Source of the DNA: Cryptobacteroides sp963543835
GTDB taxonomy: Bacteria; Bacteroidota; Bacteroidia; Bacteroidales; UBA932
DNA length: 18,835 nucleotides
Assembly: GCA_963543835.1 (NCBI GenBank)
Contig: CAUUCY010000034.1
Location: 1-18,835 of the forward strand
Direction: 5' to 3'
Numbering within the stretch: position 1 is the first letter of the stretch; the number at the start of each line of letters is the position of its first letter. This document shows, piece by piece, positions 1-7,516 of this stretch. The notes under the pieces are model-generated. The model was not told the origin of the DNA and made no database searches. It saw nothing but the letters and a program-made list of their open reading frames with translations. A program made the translations under genes and the position numbers.

Positions 1-119
1 AGGCTTGACTTTCTTGCATCAGCAGTGGAGTGCCGAGCCGGAATAGCCGCAAAAGGACATGGTTAAAGGAGCGTCATATCCGAAAATATCTTGTGGCGGG
101 CGTATTCCCCTTACGGGAA
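1..119. other. Left edge, no identifiable gene
   Basis: No confident gene is seen here. On the plus strand one frame stays open from the left edge to a TAG at 44-46 and another to a TAA at 64-66. Either could be the last few codons of a gene that enters from outside the window, but both are too short to recognise. The minus strand holds only very short frames. Confidence 0.3.
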
Positions 120-120
120 T
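104..120 (+). terminator. Weak hairpin at the ROK gene 3' end
   Basis: Six-base inverted repeat ATTCCC / GGGAAT with a 5-base loop, followed on the plus strand by CAAATTTTCT. It touches the stop codon of the ROK gene. The stem is short and there is no clean T-run on either strand, so it may be chance. If real, it would terminate a plus-strand gene that enters from the left. Confidence 0.2.
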
Positions 121-1328
121 CAAATTTTCTCCAGATAGAAATTGCGTGCAATCATACAAGCCCCTATTATTCCGGCCTTGTCTCCAAGTTTGGAATTGAC
201 TATCTGAACATTATGACTCATCAATTTCAGGGAATACTGACGGATGGCGGCGGTCACGTGTTGTTGGAAATAATACGAAGTGGCAGTGGCAAGCTTTCCT
301 CCGAGTATTATGCAGTCGGGATTGAACAAATTAAGCATTCCCGACATTTGCTTTCCAAGCTCATTCGCCGCGGTGGATATGAGTTCCGTACACAACTGAT
401 CCCCTCTGTCAGCCGCTGAAATTATATCGTCCGGACTTATCTTCTCGCCACGGCGATATTTTCCTGTAAGGAAAGAAGACTCTCCGGAATGCAGGCGTTC
501 CTGAAGTTTTCGCAGAACTGCTTTCATGGATACTTCGGTCTCCAGACAGCCTTTCTGACCGCAGTGGCATAGTATGTTGTTTTCATACGCGTGAACATGC
601 CCCAGCTCGCCCGAATATCCGTCCGCTCCGTAGTATAACTTTCCGTCGATGATGATTCCCAAGCCAAGCCCCCAGCCGACATTTACATAAAGGACATTTT
701 CCCAGGGCCTGTTGTATGCAAGATAATCTCCGAAAGCCATGGACTTGGTGTCGTTTTCTATTGTGACCGGAAGTCCGAGGACTTCGCCCAGATACTCCGC
801 AAGTGATATATCCCGGCTTTCCTCAAAATTGAAAACGCTGTAGCTCGTGCCTCTGTGGGAATCCACACGCCCGCTCAGATTGAAATTCACTCCTGCTATG
901 TTCATTCCCGAGGAGCCGGCAAATTCTTTTACCTTGCCGCAGATATAGTCAAGGTTGTCACGCGTGTTCTCGAAAACATAATTCTTGTCCACTTCCATTT
1001 TCACCATTTCTCCGGCAAAGCCCATCAGTCCAAGCCCAAGCTCATAGGCTTTCACATCCACTCCGATGAAGTAGAAAGAATCATTGCTTATATTGTACGA
1101 CAGAGCTCTCCTTCCCCTCTTGCCGTCTTTTTCTATTTTATTGTCCTTTAGCAGTTTCTCCGATTTCATTCTTGCGATGAACTTTGAAATGGTTGTGGTG
1201 CTCAAACCTGTCGCATCCGCAACATCCGGGACAGTCACACTGCCGTCGCTTATTATTTTCCTTATGATAAAAAGACGTGACTTGCGATATGTAGACTCCA
1301 TTCCATGCAGAAAATCCCTATCCTCCAT
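120..1328 (-). CDS. ROK-family transcriptional repressor (NagC/Mlc/XylR type)
   Basis: The 402-residue protein begins with a winged helix-turn-helix (about residues 15-75; GLSTTTISKF is the likely recognition helix), followed by a ROK sugar-binding domain (about 85-400). Diagnostic features are ELGH at 241-244 and the zinc-binding cluster CHCGQKGCLE at 254-263, which hold sugar and zinc in ROK proteins. END at 191-193 matches the sugar-contacting Asp region. The DxGxT phosphate loop of ROK kinases is degraded (GVDVKAYELG near 89-98), so I read this as a regulator, not a glucokinase. It is divergent from the epimerase/SusC operon and is probably its local repressor, released by an amino sugar or a derivative of it. 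This differs from the hybrid two-component, SusR or ECF-sigma regulators more usual in Bacteroidales PULs. A second ATG lies at residue 10; the upstream one fits the short leader from the predicted promoter. The effector is not determinable from sequence. Confidence 0.9.
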   Translation of the reverse strand: MEDRDFLHGMESTYRKSRLFIIRKIISDGSVTVPDVADATGLSTTTISKFIARMKSEKLLKDNKIEKDGKRGRRALSYNISNDSFYFIGVDVKAYELGLGLMGFAGEMVKMEVDKNYVFENTRDNLDYICGKVKEFAGSSGMNIAGVNFNLSGRVDSHRGTSYSVFNFEESRDISLAEYLGEVLGLPVTIENDTKSMAFGDYLAYNRPWENVLYVNVGWGLGLGIIIDGKLYYGADGYSGELGHVHAYENNILCHCGQKGCLETEVSMKAVLRKLQERLHSGESSFLTGKYRRGEKISPDDIISAADRGDQLCTELISTAANELGKQMSGMLNLFNPDCIILGGKLATATSYYFQQHVTAAIRQYSLKLMSHNVQIVNSKLGDKAGIIGACMIARNFYLEKI

Positions 1329-1340
1329 AATTTCAAATTT

Positions 1341-1355
1341 TATTTTGCAAATATA
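1341..1355 (+). promoter_or_regulatory. Putative ROK operator, site 1
   Basis: TATTTTGCAAATATA: a TATTT arm, five bases, then an ATATA arm with one mismatch to a perfect inverted repeat. It shares the 9-mer TATTTTGCA with site 2, exactly 50 bp away. Known ROK operators (NagC, Mlc, XylR) are A/T-rich inverted repeats with a short spacer, so the form fits. That this ROK protein binds here is inference. Confidence 0.4.
1348..1355 (-). promoter_or_regulatory. Predicted -7 box for the ROK repressor gene
   Basis: The minus strand reads TATATTTG here, a full match to the Bacteroidetes -7 element TAnnTTTG, about 20 bases upstream of the ROK start codon. No clear TTG is found at the -33 distance. The box lies inside the first putative ROK operator (1341-1355), which would suit negative autoregulation. 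Confidence 0.45.
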
Positions 1356-1390
1356 GGCATAATTTGAAAACTTACTTTTTTAAATGCAGA

Positions 1391-1405
1391 TATTTTGCAT
1401 AAATA
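1391..1405 (+). promoter_or_regulatory. Putative ROK operator, site 2
   Basis: TATTTTGCATAAATA: a perfect inverted repeat TATTT / AAATA around a 5-base spacer. It is the best of the three sites and lies 50 bp (about five helical turns) from site 1 on the same face of the helix. It sits just upstream of, and touches, the predicted epimerase promoter. Confidence 0.45.
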
Positions 1406-1435
1406 TGTTTTTTATTCTTTTATGAAATATCTTTA
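1405..1435 (+). promoter_or_regulatory. Possible promoter of the epimerase/SusC operon
   Basis: TATCTTTA at 1428-1435 matches the TAnnTTTG -7 element at all but the last position. A weak -33 candidate (ATG at 1405-1407, against TTG) lies 20 bases upstream. Transcription would start near 1442 and leave a leader of about 14 bases before the epimerase ATG. Confidence 0.35.
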
Positions 1436-1436
1436 C

Positions 1437-1445
1437 TGCAAAATA
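1437..1445 (-). promoter_or_regulatory. Putative ROK operator half-site 3 (inverted)
   Basis: TGCAAAATA is the exact reverse complement of the 9-mer TATTTTGCA found in sites 1 and 2. It overlaps the predicted transcription start of the epimerase operon, a position suited to repression. Only one half is well conserved. Confidence 0.35.
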
Positions 1446-1455
1446 CTGACTATAA

Positions 1456-2631
1456 ATGGACACAAACTATTTACTTAAGAATGCAGACTGGTACAGAGCC
1501 CAGTTAAAAGACAATATAATGCCTTTCTGGCTGAAGTACGGATTGGACAGGGTAAACGGAGGAGTATACACCTGCTTAGACAGGGACGGGGCTTTGATGG
1601 ACAAGACCAAATCAGTATGGTTCCAGGGTCGTTTCGGCTATACGGCAGCCTACGCATACAACAATATAGAGAAGAATTCCGAATGGCTGGCTGCTTCAAA
1701 GTCCTGCATAGATTTCATTGAGGCGCACTGCATAGACAGGAAAGACGGGCACATGTACTTCAGCGTAAGCGCCCAGGGGGAGCCGCTGCGCAAGAGGCGT
1801 TATGTGTTCTCGGACTGCTTCGCCGCAATCGCGATGGCGGAATACGCCAAAGCAAGCGGGGACAGAAGCTATGCAGACAAGGCTCTGAGCACCTTCAAAC
1901 ACATCCAATGGATGCTCGGCACGCCGGGATTCCTCGAGCCTAAAGGCTATGGTACGGGGCGTTGCCATTCCATTACAATGATACTCGTGAATGTAGCCAC
2001 AGTGCTGAAACAGGTATGTGACGATAAGGTTCTCGACGAGCAAATAAGCGACTCCGTCGATTCGATAGAGCGCTATTTCATGCACCCCGAATTCGAGTGC
2101 ATACTGGAGTCCGTCACCATGGAAGGGGGTCTGATTGACACCTGCGAGGGACGGACCATAAACCCCGGGCACGGCATAGAGACGGCGTGGTTCCTGATGC
2201 AGATTGGGGAGGCGATGAACAGACCGCATTACAAAGAGCTCGGTCTTAAAATTTTTGACTGGCAATATAAGTGGGGCTGGGACGAAGAGTTCGGCGGGAT
2301 AATCAATTTCCGCGACTGCAAGGGCTTCCCGCATCAGGATTATTCGCAGGATATGAAATTCTGGTGGCCTCAATGCGAGACCGTCATCGCTGCGCTTTAT
2401 GCCTATAAGGCAACGCGCGACGAGAAATACCTCGAGATATACAGACAAACCCACGAATGGATTGTAAAGCATCTCGTCGACACCGAATACGGAGAGTGGT
2501 TCGGCTATCTGCATCGTGACGGAACTGTTGCGCAAGCTGCCAAAGGCAATCTTTTCAAGGGACCTTTCCATATTCCGAGAATGCTGACTATAGCACAGCT
2601 AATCATCAATGACATCCTTTCTAAAAACTGA
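1456..2631 (+). CDS. N-acylglucosamine 2-epimerase (AGE/RenBP family)
   Basis: This 391-residue protein without signal peptide or membrane segment has the usual length of AGE-family epimerases, which fold as an (alpha/alpha)6 barrel and interconvert N-acetylglucosamine and N-acetylmannosamine in the cytoplasm. The catalytic positions I recall for the Anabaena enzyme (Arg57, His239, Glu308, His372) have clear counterparts: R59 in WFQGRFGY, H239 in NPGHGIE, E308 in PQCETV and H372 in GPFHIPRML. Other family motifs are NGGVYTCLDRDG (34-45) and WGWDEEFGG (273-281). It is the first gene of the operon, 20 bases before SusC, so import and cytoplasmic processing are transcribed together. NanE of Bacteroides sialic-acid loci belongs to this family. 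Related enzymes act on mannose/glucose or cellobiose, so the exact sugar is inferred from the GH20, NAGPA and NagC-like neighbours. Confidence 0.88.
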   Translation: MDTNYLLKNADWYRAQLKDNIMPFWLKYGLDRVNGGVYTCLDRDGALMDKTKSVWFQGRFGYTAAYAYNNIEKNSEWLAASKSCIDFIEAHCIDRKDGHMYFSVSAQGEPLRKRRYVFSDCFAAIAMAEYAKASGDRSYADKALSTFKHIQWMLGTPGFLEPKGYGTGRCHSITMILVNVATVLKQVCDDKVLDEQISDSVDSIERYFMHPEFECILESVTMEGGLIDTCEGRTINPGHGIETAWFLMQIGEAMNRPHYKELGLKIFDWQYKWGWDEEFGGIINFRDCKGFPHQDYSQDMKFWWPQCETVIAALYAYKATRDEKYLEIYRQTHEWIVKHLVDTEYGEWFGYLHRDGTVAQAAKGNLFKGPFHIPRMLTIAQLIINDILSKN

Positions 2632-2651
2632 AAAACTAATAACAAATCAAT

Positions 2652-5600
2652 ATGAAAGCTCATATTTTAAGCATCAAAACAGCTTTTTGCCTGCTTAGTG
2701 CACTCTTGTTGGCGGGCAATATGGCTTATGCGCAAAACACGCTTAAAGGAAAAGTCACGGACGCTTCGGGACAGCCTTTGCCGGGGGTAACCGTGATGGT
2801 GTCAGGCACGAGCAACGGAACGACTACAGACATGGACGGAAACTACACGCTGTCAGTCCCTTCCGGAGCTAAAATAGTATTTTCCTGCCTTGGAATGGCG
2901 ACAATCCAGGAGGAATACAAAGGACATGCAATAAATGTAAGCATGAGCGAAGACTCTCTTTTCCTCGAAGATGTGGTCGTAGTCGGATACGGCACCGCGA
3001 AGAAGGGAAATCTTACAAGCGCAGTCTCTGCCATAAAGGGAGAAGAGCTCCTCAAAGCTCCTGCCACCAACGTTTCCCAGGTGCTTGCAGGACGACTCCC
3101 GGGCATTTCTTCGGTGCAGGAATCGGGAGAGCCGGGTCTTGATCAGGCATCATTGAGAATACGTGGCTCTGTCTATGGAGTAAGTTACGTCGTGGACGGC
3201 TTCCCCGTATCAGACATAAATGACATAGACCCTGCAGACATCGAAAGCATATCTGTCCTCAAAGACGGAGCTTCGGCTGCAGTGTACGGATTGAAGGCAG
3301 CGGGAGGCGTGATAATAATCACCACGAAGAAAGGCGACAAGGGCGATTCCAAAATCAGCTACAATGGTTCCTACGGTCTCTCCATGAACGCAAACTTCCC
3401 GGAGTTCATGGACGGTCCCCAATTTGCCTACTACTACAATGTGGCGCGTATGATGGACCAGCTTGCGAACGGGGAAATAGCCTCCTCCGCAGACTACGTC
3501 CCTTACTTCACTCAGAAAAACATCGAAGCTATGAAAAACGGAGACCCGGAAGACGGTTGGGACAACGTGAACTATATAGCTAAAGTTTTCGGCACGGGTA
3601 TCACCCAGAAACACAATATAACCATACAGGGCGGAAACGAGAAGGGGCGCTATTTCAGTTCTATAGGTACCCTCGGGCAGAAAGGAAACATAGACCGTTT
3701 CAACTACAGGCGCTACAATATACGCACAAACATAGAGGGCAAGGCGGCAAAGCATTTGAAATATACCGTGGGAATTTCAGGCGTAATATCACAAAGAAAC
3801 ACGCCTGCCTACCTTTCAGGAGGAGGAGATGACGACCCGAACAAAGGAGAGGCGGGCTGGTTCTCCATTTCCCGTCAGACAATACAGATGCACCCTTATC
3901 TCCCGATGAAAAAGGACGGAGTATATACGGGAGCCGTACAGAACAACCAGTCGTTCCTTGTCAGCCCTCTGGCGGCAATTTATGAGTCCGGCTACAAAGA
4001 TAACCGCGGAGCTTCGGTATTCGCAAATGCTTCTTTGCAATACGACGTGCCTTTCGTAAAGGGTCTGTCGCTGAAAATTTCAGGCTCTTACGACTATGGC
4101 GTATCCTACAGTAAAAATCTCAGCACACCTTACGAGATGATGCAGATGACCAAGGACGAGGATGGCAAGACAGTCTGGAGACTTCGCACAGACAACCCTC
4201 ACGTAAGCGACAACGCAATCAACCTCGGAGAAGGAAGCGTTTTCTCAAATCAAATTGTAGGTCAGGCAGGCTTTAATTATCTCAACAGTTTCGGGAAACA
4301 CAATCTCGATTTGATGGCTCTGGCAGAAATGCGTGAATATAGAGCAAACCAACTCGCCGCCTATGTCAAGAAACTACCTTTTGCAGAACTCCCGGAATTG
4401 TCAAACGGAATTGCCACAAACAATCCCGTAAGTGGAAAGAGCAAAAAAACCAGAAGTATAGGCTATGTTTTCCGCGCAAAATATGACTATGCGGAAAAGT
4501 ATCTCATAGAATTCACTGGACGTTACGACGGTTCGTACAAATTTGCAGGAATGGCTAATACGCGTTGGGGATTCTTCCCTTCCGCTTCCATAGGCTGGAG
4601 AATTTCCAAAGAGCCTTTTATGCAGGATATGTCTTTTATAGACGACTTCAAGATAAGGGGAAGCATCGGTCTTCTGGGAAACGACTCAGTGCAAGAGTAT
4701 GCATTCCTCAGCACATATTCAAAATACGATTACAACATTGCCTATGGTCAGAAAAACGGAGCGACAATAGTATCTCCTGCCTATTATTCATCAGGAGTGC
4801 CTAATATGAATCTCACTTGGGAAAAGACACAAAGTTGGAATGGAGGTTTTGACTTGAGTATGTGGAAAGGCTTGTTAAGTGTTGAATTTGACGTATTCTA
4901 CAATTACACCTACGATATGCTCTCTTATCAAAGTACGGGCTTCCCTGCTTCTATGGGAGGGTATTACCCAAGTTGGGTGAATCACAATGCTATTGACGCA
5001 AAGGGTTTGGATATTCTCGTCAGCCACCGCAACCATTTCAATCTATTCGGCAAGGCCTTCTGGTATGATATAAGCGCATCTGCGACATATTCTCACACAC
5101 GCTGGCTTGTATATAAGGACAATCCTAATATCGTCGATTACAGAAAAGTTACTGGAACCACATACGGAAGCATACTATGCTGGAAAGCAGACGGTCTTTT
5201 CAAAAGCGAGGAGGAAATCGATAGGAGCCCTTGGTACAACACCAGACCTAACGTAGGCGACATAAAGTATGTGGACATAAACGGAGACGGCAAAATAAAT
5301 GAAGATGACAAAGGCTATTTCGGACGCTCCAACCGTCCACGCCTCACTTTCGGTTTAAATTTCAATTTCAACTGGAACGGCTTCGATTTCAATGCCCAGT
5401 TCACAGGGGGCTCTTTGTTTGACGTATCAATGACAGGAACATACTACAACAGCGCAGACGATAACACGATATGGACGCAGACTTTCAAAGAAGGAGGAAA
5501 TTCCCCTCTTTATCTGGTACAGAATGCGTATTCCGAATATAACAGGAACGGCACTTTGCCTCGTTTGACTTTGAGTACGACTTCGCACGGCGGAGACAAT

Positions 5601-5852
5601 GGTCTAAGTTCCACTTTCTGGATAAGAGACGGTTCATACGTGCGCCTGAAGACTGCTCAATTTGGCTATACAATTCCCAAGAGCGTAAGCGATTTTGTGG
5701 GGATAGGCTCTTTCAGGCTGTTTGTAGAGGGACAGAACATCTTTACGATAGATGCCCTTCCCGAAGGGATAGACCCTGAAGCTCCGGGAGTAAATAACGG
5801 TTATTATCCTCAACAGCGTCTTCTTATGGGCGGCGTAACACTAACTTTCTAA
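2652..5852 (+). CDS. SusC-type TonB-dependent outer-membrane glycan transporter
   Basis: This 1066-residue protein imports oligosaccharides across the outer membrane with its SusD partner, powered by TonB. A signal peptide ends at AYA/Q (27/28). It is followed by the carboxypeptidase-regulatory-like beta-sandwich typical of SusC proteins (about 28-105, TLKGKVTDASGQPLPGV), a TonB-box-like EDVVVVGYGT (106-115), the plug with the signature IESISVLKDGASAAVYG (198-213) and GGVIIITTKKG (218-228), then a 22-strand barrel ending in an aromatic residue (GVTLTF), as expected for BAM recognition. Length is normal for the family and no frameshift is seen. It starts 20 bases after the epimerase and ends 18 bases before the SusD signal-peptide ATG. 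Substrate cannot be read from sequence; the context points to an amino-sugar glycan. The stretch near 4681-5040 has lower GC than its surroundings. Confidence 0.97.
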   Translation: MKAHILSIKTAFCLLSALLLAGNMAYAQNTLKGKVTDASGQPLPGVTVMVSGTSNGTTTDMDGNYTLSVPSGAKIVFSCLGMATIQEEYKGHAINVSMSEDSLFLEDVVVVGYGTAKKGNLTSAVSAIKGEELLKAPATNVSQVLAGRLPGISSVQESGEPGLDQASLRIRGSVYGVSYVVDGFPVSDINDIDPADIESISVLKDGASAAVYGLKAAGGVIIITTKKGDKGDSKISYNGSYGLSMNANFPEFMDGPQFAYYYNVARMMDQLANGEIASSADYVPYFTQKNIEAMKNGDPEDGWDNVNYIAKVFGTGITQKHNITIQGGNEKGRYFSSIGTLGQKGNIDRFNYRRYNIRTNIEGKAAKHLKYTVGISGVISQRNTPAYLSGGGDDDPNKGEAGWFSISRQTIQMHPYLPMKKDGVYTGAVQNNQSFLVSPLAAIYESGYKDNRGASVFANASLQYDVPFVKGLSLKISGSYDYGVSYSKNLSTPYEMMQMTKDEDGKTVWRLRTDNPHVSDNAINLGEGSVFSNQIVGQAGFNYLNSFGKHNLDLMALAEMREYRANQLAAYVKKLPFAELPELSNGIATNNPVSGKSKKTRSIGYVFRAKYDYAEKYLIEFTGRYDGSYKFAGMANTRWGFFPSASIGWRISKEPFMQDMSFIDDFKIRGSIGLLGNDSVQEYAFLSTYSKYDYNIAYGQKNGATIVSPAYYSSGVPNMNLTWEKTQSWNGGFDLSMWKGLLSVEFDVFYNYTYDMLSYQSTGFPASMGGYYPSWVNHNAIDAKGLDILVSHRNHFNLFGKAFWYDISASATYSHTRWLVYKDNPNIVDYRKVTGTTYGSILCWKADGLFKSEEEIDRSPWYNTRPNVGDIKYVDINGDGKINEDDKGYFGRSNRPRLTFGLNFNFNWNGFDFNAQFTGGSLFDVSMTGTYYNSADDNTIWTQTFKEGGNSPLYLVQNAYSEYNRNGTLPRLTLSTTSHGGDNGLSSTFWIRDGSYVRLKTAQFGYTIPKSVSDFVGIGSFRLFVEGQNIFTIDALPEGIDPEAPGVNNGYYPQQRLLMGGVTLTF

Positions 5853-5857
5853 AAGAT

Positions 5858-5864
5858 GGAGGAG
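5858..5864 (+). promoter_or_regulatory. Shine-Dalgarno site that decides the SusD start
   Basis: GGAGGAG, six bases before the ATG at 5871. Such a strong site is uncommon in this window, where most leaders are A/T-rich. It favours 5871 over the in-frame ATG at 5856, since the site would lie inside the coding region of the longer form. Confidence 0.5.
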
Positions 5865-5870
5865 AATAAA

Positions 5871-7514
5871 ATGAAAAAATATATCACAATCATAGCAGCG
5901 GTTTTAACGCTCGGCTCTTGCAATTTCCTGGATATGACTCCTACTGACAATGTCTCCTCGAAGACGATATGGAGAACGACCAGGAACGCGGAATACTCCA
6001 TAAACTACCTGTATTCTTACATCTGGGACTTGAACGCAGCTCCGACAAAAATCGGTTTGAGCGAAGCCTTGACAGACGAGATGAAATATACTTCGTACAA
6101 TTATAACGCCCTGTGTTATATCCCTTCGGAAATGTCATACGGCTCATCCACCCTCACAAGGACATACGTGGACGCATATATGGGATACTGGGGCATGTTG
6201 TACACGGCAATACGTAGAGTCAATGAGGGAATAAACTACCTGCACGCCTACGGAGAGATGAGCGATGCCGACAAAGCCCGACTTGATGGGGAACTCAAAT
6301 TCATGCGCGCTTATCTGTACTTCGAGCTTGTCAAGCGTTACAAGGATGTCATCCTGTATGACGAAGACCTTTCGGCAATCTCAAAGGACAAGGCGATAAG
6401 CACGGAGGCACAGGCTTGGGATTTCATTGAAAAGGACCTCGGAGATGCAGCACAAAACCTGCCTAAGGCAAGCGAAGCCCGCGGGCGCATAAACCAAGGA
6501 ATGGCATACGGCATGCTCTCCCGCGCCATGCTATATGCAAAGCGCTACGAGGCAGTCATCGCAGCCGCAGACAAGCTTGCCGGGCTCGGATACGAACTTG
6601 AAGGCAATTATTCGGATGCCTTTGCAAAATCTCTTGCAAACGGCAATAAGGAAGCCATTCTGCAATATACTTTCGATTATGAAAAAGGCATAACCCACAG
6701 TTTCAACTTCTACTATACTCCGGGAGGAGACTACAGCAAGGAGGGACAGAAAGGGGGAGCTTACGGAGTGCCTACACAGGAAATAGTGGAGAGTTACGAG
6801 CTTGCCACGGGAGGTTTCCCGAACTGGACCCCATGGCACACTTCCGACGGGACGAATGCAGAACCTCCTTATTCCAAACTTGAGCCGCGTTTCCAAGCAA
6901 CAATTCTATACAATGATGCGGAATGGAAAGGACGCAAGATAGAGCCTTACGTAGGAGGGCTTGACGGCTGGGCCACATGGAAGACAGACAAAGAGCCTAA
7001 GGGCAAGACTGTAACGGGCTATTATCTGCGCAAACTGGTGGATGAGAGCTACAACGTGAACACCTCCGCAAGTTCGCAGCCTTTCACTTTCATGCGCTAT
7101 GCGGAAATTCTGCTCAACAAGGCGGAAGCCTGCTACAGGACCAAAGATGAGGCAGGAGCGAATGAACTTGTCAAGCGGATAAGGGAACGCGTAGGTCTGC
7201 CTTACACCCCCAAGTCGGGGACCGCTCTCTGGGACGCAATACGTCAGGAGAGAAAAGTGGAACTCGCCTACGAAGGTATGAGATATTGGGATTTGCGCCG
7301 TTGGGAACTTGCCGACAAGAATTATCCCGAAGGGCTGTCGAACTATAAGCAGCACGGTCTGAAAATCGAGAAAAGCGGAACGGACTTTATCTACAAATAT
7401 GTGAGTGTGGATGACGAGAACCGTAATTTCCCGACCAAGATGTATCGCTTCCCTATGCCGGAGAGCGAACTGAGTTCAAATTCTTCTATAGAACAATACG
7501 CTGAATGGAAATAA
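5871..7514 (+). CDS. SusD/RagB-type glycan-binding outer-membrane lipoprotein
   Basis: A 547-residue surface lipoprotein that caps the SusC barrel and binds the incoming glycan. Signal peptide with lipobox TLGSC; the lipidated Cys is residue 17, followed by the typical NFLDMTPTDN. SusD-like N-terminal helices with TPR-type repeats occupy roughly 20-230. The RagB/SusD C-terminal region carries the classic FMRYAEILLNKAEA (near 405-420), then IRERVGLP and an ERKVELAYEGMRYWDLRRW block. An in-frame ATG at 5856 would add five residues, but I chose 5871 because it gives a compact signal peptide and follows GGAGGAG at ideal spacing. It follows SusC directly, as in nearly all PULs, and its stop overlaps an upstream in-frame ATG of the next gene. 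Ligand identity is not visible. Confidence 0.96.
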   Translation: MKKYITIIAAVLTLGSCNFLDMTPTDNVSSKTIWRTTRNAEYSINYLYSYIWDLNAAPTKIGLSEALTDEMKYTSYNYNALCYIPSEMSYGSSTLTRTYVDAYMGYWGMLYTAIRRVNEGINYLHAYGEMSDADKARLDGELKFMRAYLYFELVKRYKDVILYDEDLSAISKDKAISTEAQAWDFIEKDLGDAAQNLPKASEARGRINQGMAYGMLSRAMLYAKRYEAVIAAADKLAGLGYELEGNYSDAFAKSLANGNKEAILQYTFDYEKGITHSFNFYYTPGGDYSKEGQKGGAYGVPTQEIVESYELATGGFPNWTPWHTSDGTNAEPPYSKLEPRFQATILYNDAEWKGRKIEPYVGGLDGWATWKTDKEPKGKTVTGYYLRKLVDESYNVNTSASSQPFTFMRYAEILLNKAEACYRTKDEAGANELVKRIRERVGLPYTPKSGTALWDAIRQERKVELAYEGMRYWDLRRWELADKNYPEGLSNYKQHGLKIEKSGTDFIYKYVSVDDENRNFPTKMYRFPMPESELSSNSSIEQYAEWK

Positions 7515-7516
7515 TC

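Noticed and set aside
30..419. A 129-codon plus-strand frame at the left edge
   Set aside because: Most of it lies antisense to the C-terminal part of the ROK gene and its translation matches nothing I recognise.
120..1328. ROK protein as a GlcNAc or ManNAc kinase
   Set aside because: It has an N-terminal helix-turn-helix and its DxGxT phosphate loop is degraded, so a regulator fits better.
1696..2571. A 291-codon open frame on the minus strand inside the epimerase gene
   Set aside because: The epimerase frame has all four catalytic positions. The antisense frame has no recognisable motif and no plausible leader of its own.
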